DNA of 64,000 bases from an uncultured Clostridia bacterium (GTDB lineage Bacteria; Bacillota; Clostridia; TANB77; CAG-508): assembly GCA_934130435.1 (NCBI GenBank), contig CAKOYB010000001.1, forward strand, positions 1 through 64,000. The letters are read 5' to 3'. The stretch's first letter is position 1. Each line of letters starts with the position of its first letter. The position numbers were made by a program, and so were the translations under genes. The notes under the pieces are model-generated. The model had not been told where the DNA came from. It ran no database searches and worked only from the letters and a program-made list of their open reading frames with translations. Below are positions 42,653 to 52,121 of this stretch, one piece after another.

Positions 42653-44554
42653 ATGCAATATTTAGCAGGAAATTATGATGTGGCAGTTATTGGAGCAGGA
42701 CACGCGGGTTGTGAAGCAGCTTTGGCAGCAGCTAGAATGGGAATGAAAACAGTAATTTTTTCAATAAGTTTAGAGGCAATTGCAAATATGCCATGTAATC
42801 CACATATAGGAGGTTCTTCAAAGGGACATTTAGTTAGAGAAATAGATGCTCTTGGAGGAGAAATGGGCAAAAATATTGATAAGACATTTATACAGCTAAG
42901 AATGTTAAATACTTCAAAGGGTCCAGCTGTATATTCGTTAAGAGCCCAAGCAGACAGAAAAATGTATCATATAGAAATGAAGCATACTCTTGAAAAACAA
43001 GAAAACTTAGACATTAAACAAGCAGAGATAACTAATATAAATGTTAAAAATGGAAAAATTCAATCTATAGAAACAAATATTGGTGCTATTTATAATGTGA
43101 AATCACTAATAATTGCAACAGGTACATATTTAAAAGGAAAGATTTTTATTGGTGATGTTTCATATGAAAGTGGACCAGATGGAGTATTTCCGGCAAATAG
43201 ATTATCAGAAAGTTTAAAAAAATTAAATATTAAATTAGTTAGATTCAAAACAGGTACTCCTGCAAGAATTAACAGTAAAACTATAGATTTTTCAAAAATG
43301 GAAAGACAAGATGGGGATTCTAATCCAGAAATGTTTTCTTTTGACGATAAAAAAGTAAATAGGGAACAAAAACCATGTTATCTAACTTATACAAACGAAA
43401 AAACGCATGATATTATAAGAAAAAACTTAAATAGATCTCCAATGTATTCAGGAAAAATTGAAGGAACAGGTCCTAGATATTGTCCATCCATTGAAGATAA
43501 GGTTGTACGTTTTAGTGACAAACCAAGACATCAAGTATTTGTTGAACCAGTTGGAAATGCTACAGAAGAAATGTATATTCAGGGGATGAGTTCATCATTG
43601 CCTGAGGATGTACAAATAAAAATGTATCGAACAATACCAGGACTTGAAAAAGCTGAATTTACTAGACCAGCATATGCAATAGAATATGATTGCATAGATC
43701 CTTCACAGCTAAAATTATCTCTTGAAATAAAGGAAATAGAAGGAATGTATTTTGCAGGACAAATAAATGGTACGTCAGGATATGAAGAAGCTGCTGCACA
43801 AGGAATTGTTGCAGGAATAAATGCAAGTTTAAAACTAAAAAACAAAGAGCCACTTATAATAGATAGATCAGAAGGATATATAGGAGTACTTATAGATGAT
43901 ATAGTAACAAAAGGAACCAATGAACCATATAGAATGATGACTTCAAGAGCAGAATATAGACTTTTGTTAAGGCAAGATAATGCAGATTTAAGATTAACAC
44001 CAAAAGGATACGAATGCGGACTTATTACGCAAAAAAGATATGATAAATTTATAAAGAAAAGAAAAAATATAGAAAAAGAAATTGAAAGGTTAAGAAAAAT
44101 TACAATAAAGCCAACAGATGAAGTTAACGAATATTTAAAAAAACATAATTCTTCTCAAATAACAAATGGGATAAAGCTTTCTGAATTGTTAAAGAGAACC
44201 GAACTGACATATGATTCATTAAAAAAAATTGATGCAAAAAGACCAAAATTAACAAAAATGGAAAAACAGGAAGTAGAAATCCAAATAAAATATGAGGGAT
44301 ATTTAAAACTTCAAGAGCAACAAGTTGAAAAATTTAAAAAAATGGAAAATAAAAAATTAAATGACAAAATTAACTATGAAGAAATAAAGGGATTGAGCTT
44401 AGAAGCAAAGCAAAAACTATCCAAAATTAAACCAATATCAATTGGACAGGCATCTAGAATCTCTGGTGTATCTCCAGCAGATATAACAGTTTTATTAATT
44501 TTTTTGGAACAAAATAAAAAAAATAATCAGTTTATTGATAAACAGAACCATTAA
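42653..44554 (+). CDS. mnmG: tRNA uridine carboxymethylaminomethyl enzyme MnmG
   Basis: FAD enzyme partner of MnmE. FAD-binding VIGAGHAGCEAALAAARMG near the N-terminus, the MPCNPHIGGSSKGHLVREID motif, and RYCPSIEDKVVRF. C-terminal helical domain with ISGVSPADITVLLIFLE. 633 residues, full length. Starts 12 bases after mnmE with AAAGGAG upstream. Confidence 0.98.
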   Translation: MQYLAGNYDVAVIGAGHAGCEAALAAARMGMKTVIFSISLEAIANMPCNPHIGGSSKGHLVREIDALGGEMGKNIDKTFIQLRMLNTSKGPAVYSLRAQADRKMYHIEMKHTLEKQENLDIKQAEITNINVKNGKIQSIETNIGAIYNVKSLIIATGTYLKGKIFIGDVSYESGPDGVFPANRLSESLKKLNIKLVRFKTGTPARINSKTIDFSKMERQDGDSNPEMFSFDDKKVNREQKPCYLTYTNEKTHDIIRKNLNRSPMYSGKIEGTGPRYCPSIEDKVVRFSDKPRHQVFVEPVGNATEEMYIQGMSSSLPEDVQIKMYRTIPGLEKAEFTRPAYAIEYDCIDPSQLKLSLEIKEIEGMYFAGQINGTSGYEEAAAQGIVAGINASLKLKNKEPLIIDRSEGYIGVLIDDIVTKGTNEPYRMMTSRAEYRLLLRQDNADLRLTPKGYECGLITQKRYDKFIKKRKNIEKEIERLRKITIKPTDEVNEYLKKHNSSQITNGIKLSELLKRTELTYDSLKKIDAKRPKLTKMEKQEVEIQIKYEGYLKLQEQQVEKFKKMENKKLNDKINYEEIKGLSLEAKQKLSKIKPISIGQASRISGVSPADITVLLIFLEQNKKNNQFIDKQNH

Positions 44555-44610
44555 ACACATTATTTTCAATGCCTTTTATACTGTCAGTATAATTTTGAAA
44601 GGAAGAAAGA

Positions 44611-45327
44611 ATGAACAAAGAAGAATTTATAAAAAAGTTGGATGAGAATATAAAAAAAATGAATATTAATTTAAGTAATAGTGAATTAGAAAAATTTTAT
44701 AAATACAAAGAACTTCTTATAGAATGGAATAGTAAAATTAATCTAACAGCTATTGTGGATGATATAGATATTATTAATAAACATTTTGTTGACTCCATAA
44801 TTATAAATAAGTATGTAAATAAAGAAAAGGTGATAGATATTGGTACAGGGGCCGGTTTCCCTGGAATACCTTTAAAAATAATAAATGACAAATTAGAGGT
44901 TACTTTATTAGATTCATTAAATAAAAGGGTGAATTTTTTAAATATAGTAATTAATGAGCTGAATTTAAATAACATAGAAGCAATTCATGGGAGAGCAGAA
45001 GAGGTTTTTAAAAATAAAAAATATAGAGAAATGTATGATATTGCAACATCAAGGGCTGTTGCACAGTTAAATGTATTAGTTGAATATATGTTACCAGCAG
45101 TAAAAGTTGGAGGTACATGTATTTGCATGAAAGGAAATAATATAAAAGAAGAACTTGATAAATCAAGCAAAGCAATAAAAGTTTTAGGAGGAAAATTAGA
45201 AAAAGTTGAAGAATTTGTAATTCCTAATACTGATTATAAAAGAAATATTATAATAATAAAGAAAGAAAAAACAACTCCTATAAAGTATCCTAGAAAAGCA
45301 GGAATTCCTTCTAAGGAGCCAATTTAA
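44611..45327 (+). CDS. rsmG: 16S rRNA (guanine527-N7)-methyltransferase RsmG
   Basis: SAM methyltransferase modifying G527. Motif I VIDIGTGAGFPGIPLKI (about 71-87), SRAVAQLNVLVEYMLP, and C-terminal KYPRKAGIPSKEPI. 238 residues. GAAAGGAA precedes the ATG. Between mnmG and parA as in most Firmicutes; the spacer to mnmG contains a small hairpin (TTATACTG/CAGTATAA, about 44577-44594). Confidence 0.97.
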   Translation: MNKEEFIKKLDENIKKMNINLSNSELEKFYKYKELLIEWNSKINLTAIVDDIDIINKHFVDSIIINKYVNKEKVIDIGTGAGFPGIPLKIINDKLEVTLLDSLNKRVNFLNIVINELNLNNIEAIHGRAEEVFKNKKYREMYDIATSRAVAQLNVLVEYMLPAVKVGGTCICMKGNNIKEELDKSSKAIKVLGGKLEKVEEFVIPNTDYKRNIIIIKKEKTTPIKYPRKAGIPSKEPI

Positions 45328-45364
45328 AGAAATAGTTTTTAAAAATAAAAACTAAAAAAATATA

Positions 45365-45393
45365 TTGACATATTGAGAAAAATTTTATATTAT
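45365..45393 (+). promoter_or_regulatory. promoter of parA-parB
   Basis: TTGACA at 45365-45370 and TATTAT at 45388-45393, 17-bp spacing, 33 bases before the GTG start of parA. Confidence 0.8.
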
Positions 45394-45426
45394 AAATATA
45401 CTTAAAAAAGATTAGGAGGAGCATCA

Positions 45427-46218
45427 GTGGGAAAAATTATATCAATAGCAAATCAAAAAGGTGGAGTAGGAAAGACTACAACAGCAATAAATTTAAGTAC
45501 TGTACTAGCAAAAAGAAATAAAAAAGTTTTATTAATAGATACAGATCCACAGGGAAATGCAACGAGTGGTGTTGGAGAAACAAAAGAAACAGAAAATTCA
45601 ATTTATGAGGTTTTAATTGAAGAAACAAAAATGGAAGAAGCTATAATAAAAACAAAAATTAAAAACCTTTTTCTATGTCCATCCAATATTAATCTTGCAG
45701 GAGCAGAAGTTGAACTAGTTTCAATGATGTCAAGAGAAAGAAGATTAAAAGAAAAATTAGATGAAATTAAACAAAAATTTGATTATATAATAATAGATTG
45801 TCCACCATCTTTGGGATTAATTACGTTAAATGCTTTTACAGCATCTGATAGTGTACTAATTCCGGTACAGTGTGAATACTATGCACTAGAAGGATTAGGA
45901 CAATTAATTAATACAATTAATTTGGTAAAAAAACATTTAAATAGTAAACTAGAAGTAGAAGGAGCAGTTTTAACAATGTTTGACACAAGGACAAACCTAT
46001 CAAAACAAGTAGTAGATGAAGTAAAAGGTTATTTTAATAACAAAGTATTTAAAACTGTAATTCCAAGAAATGTAAAGCTGAGTGAAGCTCCAAGTTATGG
46101 ATTACCAATAACTTTATATGATCCAAGATCAAAAGGAGCAAAATGTTATGACAAACTAGGAAGGGAAGTTATAAAAAATAATGAAGAGCAACAAAAAGCA
46201 AAACATATGAGAGAATGA
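45427..46218 (+). CDS. parA: chromosome partitioning ATPase ParA/Soj
   Basis: Deviant Walker A NQKGGVGKTTTAINLSTVLA (about residues 8-27), LIDTDPQGNATSGVGE and DYIIIDCPPSLGLITLNA. Starts with GTG at 45427 after AGGAGG. 263 residues. In sporulating Firmicutes Soj/Spo0J control origin segregation and DnaA activity. Confidence 0.97.
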   Translation: MGKIISIANQKGGVGKTTTAINLSTVLAKRNKKVLLIDTDPQGNATSGVGETKETENSIYEVLIEETKMEEAIIKTKIKNLFLCPSNINLAGAEVELVSMMSRERRLKEKLDEIKQKFDYIIIDCPPSLGLITLNAFTASDSVLIPVQCEYYALEGLGQLINTINLVKKHLNSKLEVEGAVLTMFDTRTNLSKQVVDEVKGYFNNKVFKTVIPRNVKLSEAPSYGLPITLYDPRSKGAKCYDKLGREVIKNNEEQQKAKHMRE

Positions 46219-46237
46219 AAAGTAAAAGGAGAATGAA

Positions 46238-47089
46238 ATGGCAAAGAAAACAGGATTAGGAAAAGGACTTAATGCATTATTTACAGAAAATAATATAAAA
46301 ATAGAAAAAGATGAAGAAATTAAAGAAGGAGAAAAGGTAGTAAACTTGAAAATTACTACTGTTGAACCAAATAGAAATCAGCCAAGAAAAGTTTTTAATG
46401 AGGAAGCATTGGAAGAACTTGCTGAATCAATAAAAAGATATGGATTAATTCAGCCAATTATAGTGACTAAAAAAGAGGATTACTATCAAATTATTGCTGG
46501 AGAGAGAAGATGGAGAGCTTCAAAGAAGGCAGGACTAGATACAATTCCAGCAATAGTAAGAGAAGATAATGAACAAAAAAATAAAGAAATTGCGCTTATA
46601 GAGAATATACAAAGAGAAGATCTAAATGCATTTGAAAAAGCATCTGGTATAAAATTATTAATGAATGAATATGGCTTAACACAGCAACAAGTTGCAGATA
46701 TAATTGGAAAAAGTAGAAGTGGTGTTGCTAATACTTTAAGAATTTTAAACCTTGATGAAAGAGTTTTAGATTTAGCAAAAGAAGGAAAACTAACAGAAGC
46801 CCACTGTAGAGCTTTATTAGCTTATGATGATGGCGAAACTCAATATAAATCAGCTTTAAAAATAATTGAGAAAGGTTCATCTGTTAGAGAAGTTGAGCAT
46901 AGAACTAAAAGAGCGACATCTAAAAAAATTGATAAAAGATATGAGCCAATTTATAGAGATATAGAAGATTCTTTTCAAGAGTTTTTTGGAACAAAGGTTA
47001 AGTTAAATGCAGGTGCAAGAAAAGGAAAAATAGTAATTGAATATAATTCAAATGATGATTTAACAAGAATACTAGATTTAATAAAATAA
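46238..47089 (+). CDS. parB: ParB/Spo0J centromere-binding CTPase
   Basis: ParB N-domain EPNRNQPRKVFNEEALEELA, ESIKRYGLIQPIIV and the CTP-binding GERRWRASKKAGLDTIPAI; central HTH ENIQREDLNAFEKASG, QQVADIIGKSRSGVANTLRI; C-terminal dimerisation domain. 283 residues, 19 bases after parA. I found no perfect parS in the window. Confidence 0.97.
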   Translation: MAKKTGLGKGLNALFTENNIKIEKDEEIKEGEKVVNLKITTVEPNRNQPRKVFNEEALEELAESIKRYGLIQPIIVTKKEDYYQIIAGERRWRASKKAGLDTIPAIVREDNEQKNKEIALIENIQREDLNAFEKASGIKLLMNEYGLTQQQVADIIGKSRSGVANTLRILNLDERVLDLAKEGKLTEAHCRALLAYDDGETQYKSALKIIEKGSSVREVEHRTKRATSKKIDKRYEPIYRDIEDSFQEFFGTKVKLNAGARKGKIVIEYNSNDDLTRILDLIK

Positions 47090-47263
47090 AAATATTTGTG
47101 TTAATAAAGACAAAAATAATAATATTTATTAGAAGATACTAACTTAAGCTATAAATAATATAACATATGAATAAATAAAAAGAGATTTTAGAAAGAATTG
47201 TATTGACAAAAATGAGAAAACTATGTTATTATATATACTGTTACTGAATTTGGTAACAAATAT

Positions 47264-47355
<92 letters not shown>

Positions 47356-47455
47356 AATAATAAATGGTGATGAATAGTAAACAGTGAATGATTATTAATG
47401 ATATAATTAAATTATTCATACTTCACTATTCATTATTATTTAGAATAAATAATTT

Positions 47456-47546
47456 GGAGGCTTACCCAAGTGGTTGAAGGGGACAGTTTGCTAAACTGTT
47501 AGGGTTCGCAAGGGCCGCGAGGGTTCAAATCCCTCAGCTTCCGCCA
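47456..47546 (+). tRNA. tRNA-Ser (anticodon GCT)
   Basis: Class II: GGAGGCTTACCCAAGTGG, anticodon arm ACAGTTTGCTAAACTGT (GCT), long variable arm, T arm GGGTTCAAATCCC, CCA encoded at 47544-47546. Confidence 0.95.
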
Positions 47547-47547
47547 A

Positions 47548-47577
47548 AAAGGCTTTATACTTTTGTATAAAGCCTTT
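47548..47577 (+). terminator. terminator of tRNA-Ser genes
   Basis: 13-bp perfect stem (47548-47560 with 47565-47577) and a four-base loop. Confidence 0.9.
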
Positions 47578-47650
47578 AAACATTTATGAATTCTTTACTT
47601 TTATAAATTCAAATGATATAATGAAAAAAATAAAAAATAAAAAGGAGAAA

Positions 47651-48862
47651 TTGAAAATTGTGTATAGAAAAACATATGTTGAGGTTAATATAGATAATCT
47701 AAAGAATAATGTGAAAAATCTTGTTAATTACTATAATGATTATAAATATTATTTTGGTGTGGTAAAAGGAAACTGCTATGGACACGGAATAAAATATGTT
47801 GTTAATGAGATTATAGAAAGTGGCATAAACTATTTAGCAGTATCTTCATTAGAAGAGGCATTGGAAATTAGAAATTTCAATAAAGAAATTCCAATTTTAA
47901 TACTAGAACCAATAGATTTAGAGTATTTAGATATATGTGTACAAAACAATATAACAGTTACTATTCATGATTATAGTTATGCAAAAGAATTAATTAATAA
48001 AAATATAGAAGATAATTTAAAAATCCACTTAAAAATAGATTCAGGTATGAATAGATTAGGATTTAAAGATAAAGATGAGCTAAAAGATATATATTTAAAA
48101 CTAAAAGATAAAAATAATATAAAGATAGAGGGAATATTTACTCATTTTGCGACACTTGGAATAAATGATAAGGAATGGGATAAACAACTAGAGAAATTTA
48201 AAGATATAACAAGTAAGATAAATATAAAAGAAATACCAATTGTACATTTATATAAAAGTGCATCTTTTATAAATCACCCAAAGCTTAGCTTTGATAATGG
48301 AATAAGAATGGGCATAGTAATGTATGGATATTACACAAAACCAATATATAGTAACAAAGGCGTAAAAAACAAATTAAGAAAAATAAAAAGAGAATTTTAT
48401 AAAAAAAGAAATAAAATTAGTAATACAAATTTAGAATTACCAATAGAAATAGAACCAGCCTTTAAAATGTATACTCAATTTTTACAAATTAAAAAAGTTA
48501 AAAAAGGTGAATTTGTTGGATATGGTGCTACATATAAAGCAAAAGAAGATATAACAATAGGAATAATGGCAGCTGGTTATGATGATGGAATTTTTAGAAA
48601 GAGTAAAGGAAGATATGTAACAATAAATAATAAGAGGTATCAAATAATTGGAGATGTTGGTATGGGAATGACAGCAGTTAAAATTGATGATACAGTTTCA
48701 ATTAAAGACAAAATAACACTAATAGGAGATTTAACGCCAATAAGAGAAGTTGCGAAACATAACGAAACTACAATATATGAAACAATGTGTAATATTGGAA
48801 AACAAATTCCAAGAGTATATTTAAAAGATAATAAAATTGAAAATATTGAAGAGGGAAAATAA
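47651..48862 (+). CDS. alr: alanine racemase
   Basis: PLP enzyme, L-Ala to D-Ala for peptidoglycan. The catalytic Lys lies in YYFGVVKGNCYGHGIKYVV near the N-terminus (VKANAYGHG in most enzymes) and the C-terminal domain has EFVGYGATYKAKEDITIG and AAGYDDGI. TTG 47651 after AAAGGAG is preferred because it starts LKIVYRKTYVEVNIDNL, as usual for the family; GTG at 47660 and ATG at 47621 are alternatives, and TATAAT of a likely promoter overlaps the latter. About 403 residues. A Lys-rich insertion (about 255-285) is unusual. Confidence 0.92.
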   Translation: MKIVYRKTYVEVNIDNLKNNVKNLVNYYNDYKYYFGVVKGNCYGHGIKYVVNEIIESGINYLAVSSLEEALEIRNFNKEIPILILEPIDLEYLDICVQNNITVTIHDYSYAKELINKNIEDNLKIHLKIDSGMNRLGFKDKDELKDIYLKLKDKNNIKIEGIFTHFATLGINDKEWDKQLEKFKDITSKINIKEIPIVHLYKSASFINHPKLSFDNGIRMGIVMYGYYTKPIYSNKGVKNKLRKIKREFYKKRNKISNTNLELPIEIEPAFKMYTQFLQIKKVKKGEFVGYGATYKAKEDITIGIMAAGYDDGIFRKSKGRYVTINNKRYQIIGDVGMGMTAVKIDDTVSIKDKITLIGDLTPIREVAKHNETTIYETMCNIGKQIPRVYLKDNKIENIEEGK

Positions 48863-48863
48863 T

Positions 48864-50081
48864 ATGAAAACTGAAATAAAAGTTTTAATAATTGGAACAG
48901 ATATTAATGCTTATTATATGTCAAGATGTTATCATGAACTAACAGGAAAAAAAGCAGATATAATCGGAAATAGAGCAATACCATATACTAATATCTCAAA
49001 TCCAATTATTATAAACGATTTTAATAAAAAGGAAAATTTTATAAATGCTTTAATTGAATATGGTAAAAAAAATAGCAATAAAAAAGTTTTATTAATAGCC
49101 ACTAGTGATATGTATGTTAAAATGGTTATGGAGGAATCAAGTTTACTGGAAAAATATTATGTATTTAATTATCCCGAAATTAAAATAATAAATAATTTAC
49201 TTGTAAAAGAAAACTTTTATAAAAAATATAAAGATATGGGATTAGATATGCCTAAGACATATTTTTATAATTGTAGCAAGGAAATAGGAGTAGACAGTGT
49301 AATTAATTATTTTTCAGAATATCCTCTAATAATAAAACCAAGCGATGTTGTTGAGTATCATAATCTAGATATAGTTTTGGATAAAGTATTTAAGGTGTAT
49401 GAAGAAAGCGAATTAGAAAAAACTATTAGTAAGATAAAAAATGCAAATTACAAAGGCACTTTAATTGTACAAGAATTTATTCCTGGTGATGATTCACAAT
49501 TATTTGATTCGCTTTTTTATGTTGGAAAAGACAAAAAAGCAAAATTAGCAACATTTGCTCAAATTGGATTACAAGAACGTACACCGACGGGAATTGGAAA
49601 TTGTACAGTTTTAGTTAATGGATTTGATGAACATGGTTATAAGGATGAAATTATATATAAACTAAAGGAATTTATAGAAAAAATAGGATATCAGGGATTT
49701 GCAGAATTTGATATAAAATATGATAGTAGAGATAAGAAATATAAAGTTTTAGAAATAAATCCAAGACAGTCAAGAAGTGGGTATTATATGGCAGGATGTG
49801 GATATAATTTAATTGAAACTTTAATAAATGATTTGGTAGAAAATAAAAATATGGAATTTAAAATAATAAAAGAAAAGGTTGTTTTAAGTTTTGTACCAAA
49901 AAGAATAATTAATAAATATATTGAAAACAAAAATCTAAAAAAAGAAATAAATGACATATTAAAAACTAAAAAAATAATTGATCCATTAAATTATGAAAAA
50001 GATAAGAATTTAAAAAGAAAATTATATCTCTTTTATAGAAAAATTAATTATATGAAAAAATATAAAAAATATAAATTTTAA
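48864..50081 (+). CDS. ATP-grasp carboxylate-amine ligase
   Basis: ATP-grasp fold: N-terminal Rossmann (KVLIIGTDINAYYMSRCYHE), PLIIKPSDVVEYHN (ATP lysine), VQEFIPGDDSQLFDSLFYVG, and metal-binding FAEFDIKYD ... VLEINPRQSRSGYYMAGCG. Best likened to D-aspartate ligase-type cell-wall ATP-grasps; the substrate is not certain. ATG 48864 after GAGGGAA, one base beyond the alr stop; co-transcribed with alr, suggesting that a D-amino acid is a substrate. 405 residues. The C-terminal ~60 residues are Lys-rich. Confidence 0.85.
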   Translation: MKTEIKVLIIGTDINAYYMSRCYHELTGKKADIIGNRAIPYTNISNPIIINDFNKKENFINALIEYGKKNSNKKVLLIATSDMYVKMVMEESSLLEKYYVFNYPEIKIINNLLVKENFYKKYKDMGLDMPKTYFYNCSKEIGVDSVINYFSEYPLIIKPSDVVEYHNLDIVLDKVFKVYEESELEKTISKIKNANYKGTLIVQEFIPGDDSQLFDSLFYVGKDKKAKLATFAQIGLQERTPTGIGNCTVLVNGFDEHGYKDEIIYKLKEFIEKIGYQGFAEFDIKYDSRDKKYKVLEINPRQSRSGYYMAGCGYNLIETLINDLVENKNMEFKIIKEKVVLSFVPKRIINKYIENKNLKKEINDILKTKKIIDPLNYEKDKNLKRKLYLFYRKINYMKKYKKYKF

Positions 50082-50096
50082 TTAATAAAAAATAAA

Positions 50097-50500
50097 ATTA
50101 AAAAATAAATATTTAAAAATAAAATTTAATAAAATAAAATTATTATAAAAATAATTAATAATTAATATAAATAATATTTTTAAAATAAATTATAATTAAA
50201 AAGATTAAAATAAAAAAATAATAATAAAATCAATTTTAATAATATTAAAAAAAGTATAAATTAAAAATAAATATTTAAAAATAAAATTTAATAAAATAAA
50301 ATTACTAGAAATAAATAACTATAAATTAATTTAAATAAAATTTATAAAAATAAATTATAATCAAAAAAAATTAATTTAATAAAACAGTATTAATCAGAAA
50401 TAGAAATAATGCTAAAATTAATTTAAATAATATTCAAAAAAAATGAAAATTCAAATAAAGATTTAAAAATGTAATTTAGTAAAATAAAACTTTTAGATAT
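50097..50500. repeat. degenerate tandem repeat, about 160-180 bp unit, extremely AT-rich
   Basis: The 481-base spacer between the ATP-grasp and MurE-like genes holds no gene. A block of about 45 bases (AATAAATATTTAAAAATAAA continuing ATTTAATAAAATAAAATTA) occurs at 50105-50143 and again at 50268-50306. A weaker third copy lies at 50455-50491 (AAATAAAGATTTAAAAATGT...). Intervening sequence is also similar (TAAATTATAAT). I see no coding or hairpin structure. Confidence 0.65.
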
Positions 50501-50562
50501 AAAAAGCATCATAAAACAAATAGTATTGAAAAGAAAAGATTAATAAATTTAAAGGAGAAAAG

Positions 50563-52086
50563 ATGAAAAATAATACTTTAAATAAATATATTGAAATATT
50601 AAAGAATGAAAAACTATATGTAGAAGATAATATAAAACCAGAAATTAAAGAAAAGGAAGTAGAAATATTTACATATGATTCAAGACAAGTTAAAAAGCAC
50701 ACTTTGTTTTTATGCAAAGGAGCAAATTTTAAAAAAGAATTTCTAGAAAATGCATTAAAAAATGGAGCAATTGCATATGTTGCTGAGGAAACATATAAAG
50801 ATTATAGTAAACCTTTTATTATTGTTTCTGATATTAGAAAAACTATTGCGGTTCTTTCTGATTTATATACAAATTATCCCGAAAAAGAAATTAACATGAT
50901 TGGAATAACTGGAACAAAGGGAAAATCAACAACAACATATTATTTAAAATATATTTTAGATGAATATATGAAAAATAACAACAAAAATGATACTGCAATA
51001 ATTTCATCAATTGATACTTATGATGGAGTAGAAACTAAGGAGGCAGTTTTAACAACACCGGAAGCACTAGAATTGCATAAACATATAAGAAATGCAGTAG
51101 ATTCTAAAATAGATAATTTGGTTATGGAAGTTTGTTCACAGGCACTAAAAACAGAAAGAGTGTATGGAATTTTATATAAATATGGCATTTTCTTAAATAT
51201 ATCGGAAGATCATATTAGTAACATAGAGCATAAAGATTATGAAGATTATTTTTCATCAAAATTAAAGATATTTGATCAAACTGAAATAGCTGTTATAAAT
51301 TTAAATTCAGATAATTTAGAAAGAATATTAAAATCAGCCCAAAAAGCAAAAAAAATAATTACTTTTGGAACTACAGAAGATGCAGATGTATATGGATATG
51401 ATATAAAAAAGAATGGACTAAAAACAATATTTAAAGTAAAAACAAATAAATTTAATAAAGAGATAGAATTAACAATGCCAGGATTATTTAATGTGGAAAA
51501 TGCTTTAGCTGCAATTGCAGTCGCTAATGATATGGATATTCCATATGAAGATATTTTCAATGGATTAAAAAAAGCTAAAGCGAGTGGTAGAATGGAGGTA
51601 TATTCTGATAAAAATAAAAAAGTTATTGTTATAGTTGATTATGCGCATAATAAATTAAGTTTCCAAAAATTATACGAATCTACTATTAAAGAGTATCCAA
51701 AGAGAAATATAATAACTGTATTTGGCTGTCCAGGGAATCATGCTCAAAACAGAAGAAAAGATTTAGGCGAATTATCTGGAAAATATTCAAATATGAATTA
51801 TCTAACAATGGAAGATCCAAGAAATGAGGATCCAGAAAAAATATGTGAAGAAATTTCAGAATATATAAAAAAGGAAAATGGTAAATTTAAGATTATTGTA
51901 GATAGAGGACAAGCAATAAAACAGGCAATTTTAGAAGCAAAACCAAATTCAGTGATCTTAATTACTGGAAAAGGCAATGAGACAGTTCAGTATGTTAAAG
52001 GAAAATATATTGAATGTGAAACAGATGTACAATATGCGAAAAAATATCTAAAAGAGTTAGACGGAAAAAAATCAAAAATAAAATAA
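50563..52086 (+). CDS. MurE-like Mur ligase (paralogue)
   Basis: Three Mur-ligase domains. N-terminal UDP-binding-like region with TYDSRQVKKHTLFLCKGANF, central ATPase GITGTKGKSTTTYYLKYI (MurE normally GTNGKTT), LVMEVCSQALKTERV, and C-terminal SGRMEVY, VDYAHNKLSFQKLY, GCPGNHAQNRRKDLG and EDPRNEDPEKI. The last matches the DNPR(x)EDP motif of meso-DAP MurE enzymes with E-D for D-N. Likely a second, specialised MurE acting with the alr/ATP-grasp pair. GGAG before the ATG. 507 residues. Confidence 0.85.
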   Translation: MKNNTLNKYIEILKNEKLYVEDNIKPEIKEKEVEIFTYDSRQVKKHTLFLCKGANFKKEFLENALKNGAIAYVAEETYKDYSKPFIIVSDIRKTIAVLSDLYTNYPEKEINMIGITGTKGKSTTTYYLKYILDEYMKNNNKNDTAIISSIDTYDGVETKEAVLTTPEALELHKHIRNAVDSKIDNLVMEVCSQALKTERVYGILYKYGIFLNISEDHISNIEHKDYEDYFSSKLKIFDQTEIAVINLNSDNLERILKSAQKAKKIITFGTTEDADVYGYDIKKNGLKTIFKVKTNKFNKEIELTMPGLFNVENALAAIAVANDMDIPYEDIFNGLKKAKASGRMEVYSDKNKKVIVIVDYAHNKLSFQKLYESTIKEYPKRNIITVFGCPGNHAQNRRKDLGELSGKYSNMNYLTMEDPRNEDPEKICEEISEYIKKENGKFKIIVDRGQAIKQAILEAKPNSVILITGKGNETVQYVKGKYIECETDVQYAKKYLKELDGKKSKIK

Positions 52087-52092
52087 AATAAT

Positions 52093-52121
52093 AAAAACTT
52101 TTAGTGCAACTAAAAGTTTTT
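52093..52121. terminator. bidirectional terminator
   Basis: 13-bp perfect stem (AAAAACTTTTAGT at 52093-52105 and complement at 52109-52121) with a three-base loop; overlaps the 3' end of arginase. Confidence 0.92.

Noticed and set aside
50097..50500. CRISPR array
   Set aside because: Unit length too long, repeats degenerate, no regular spacers and no cas genes.
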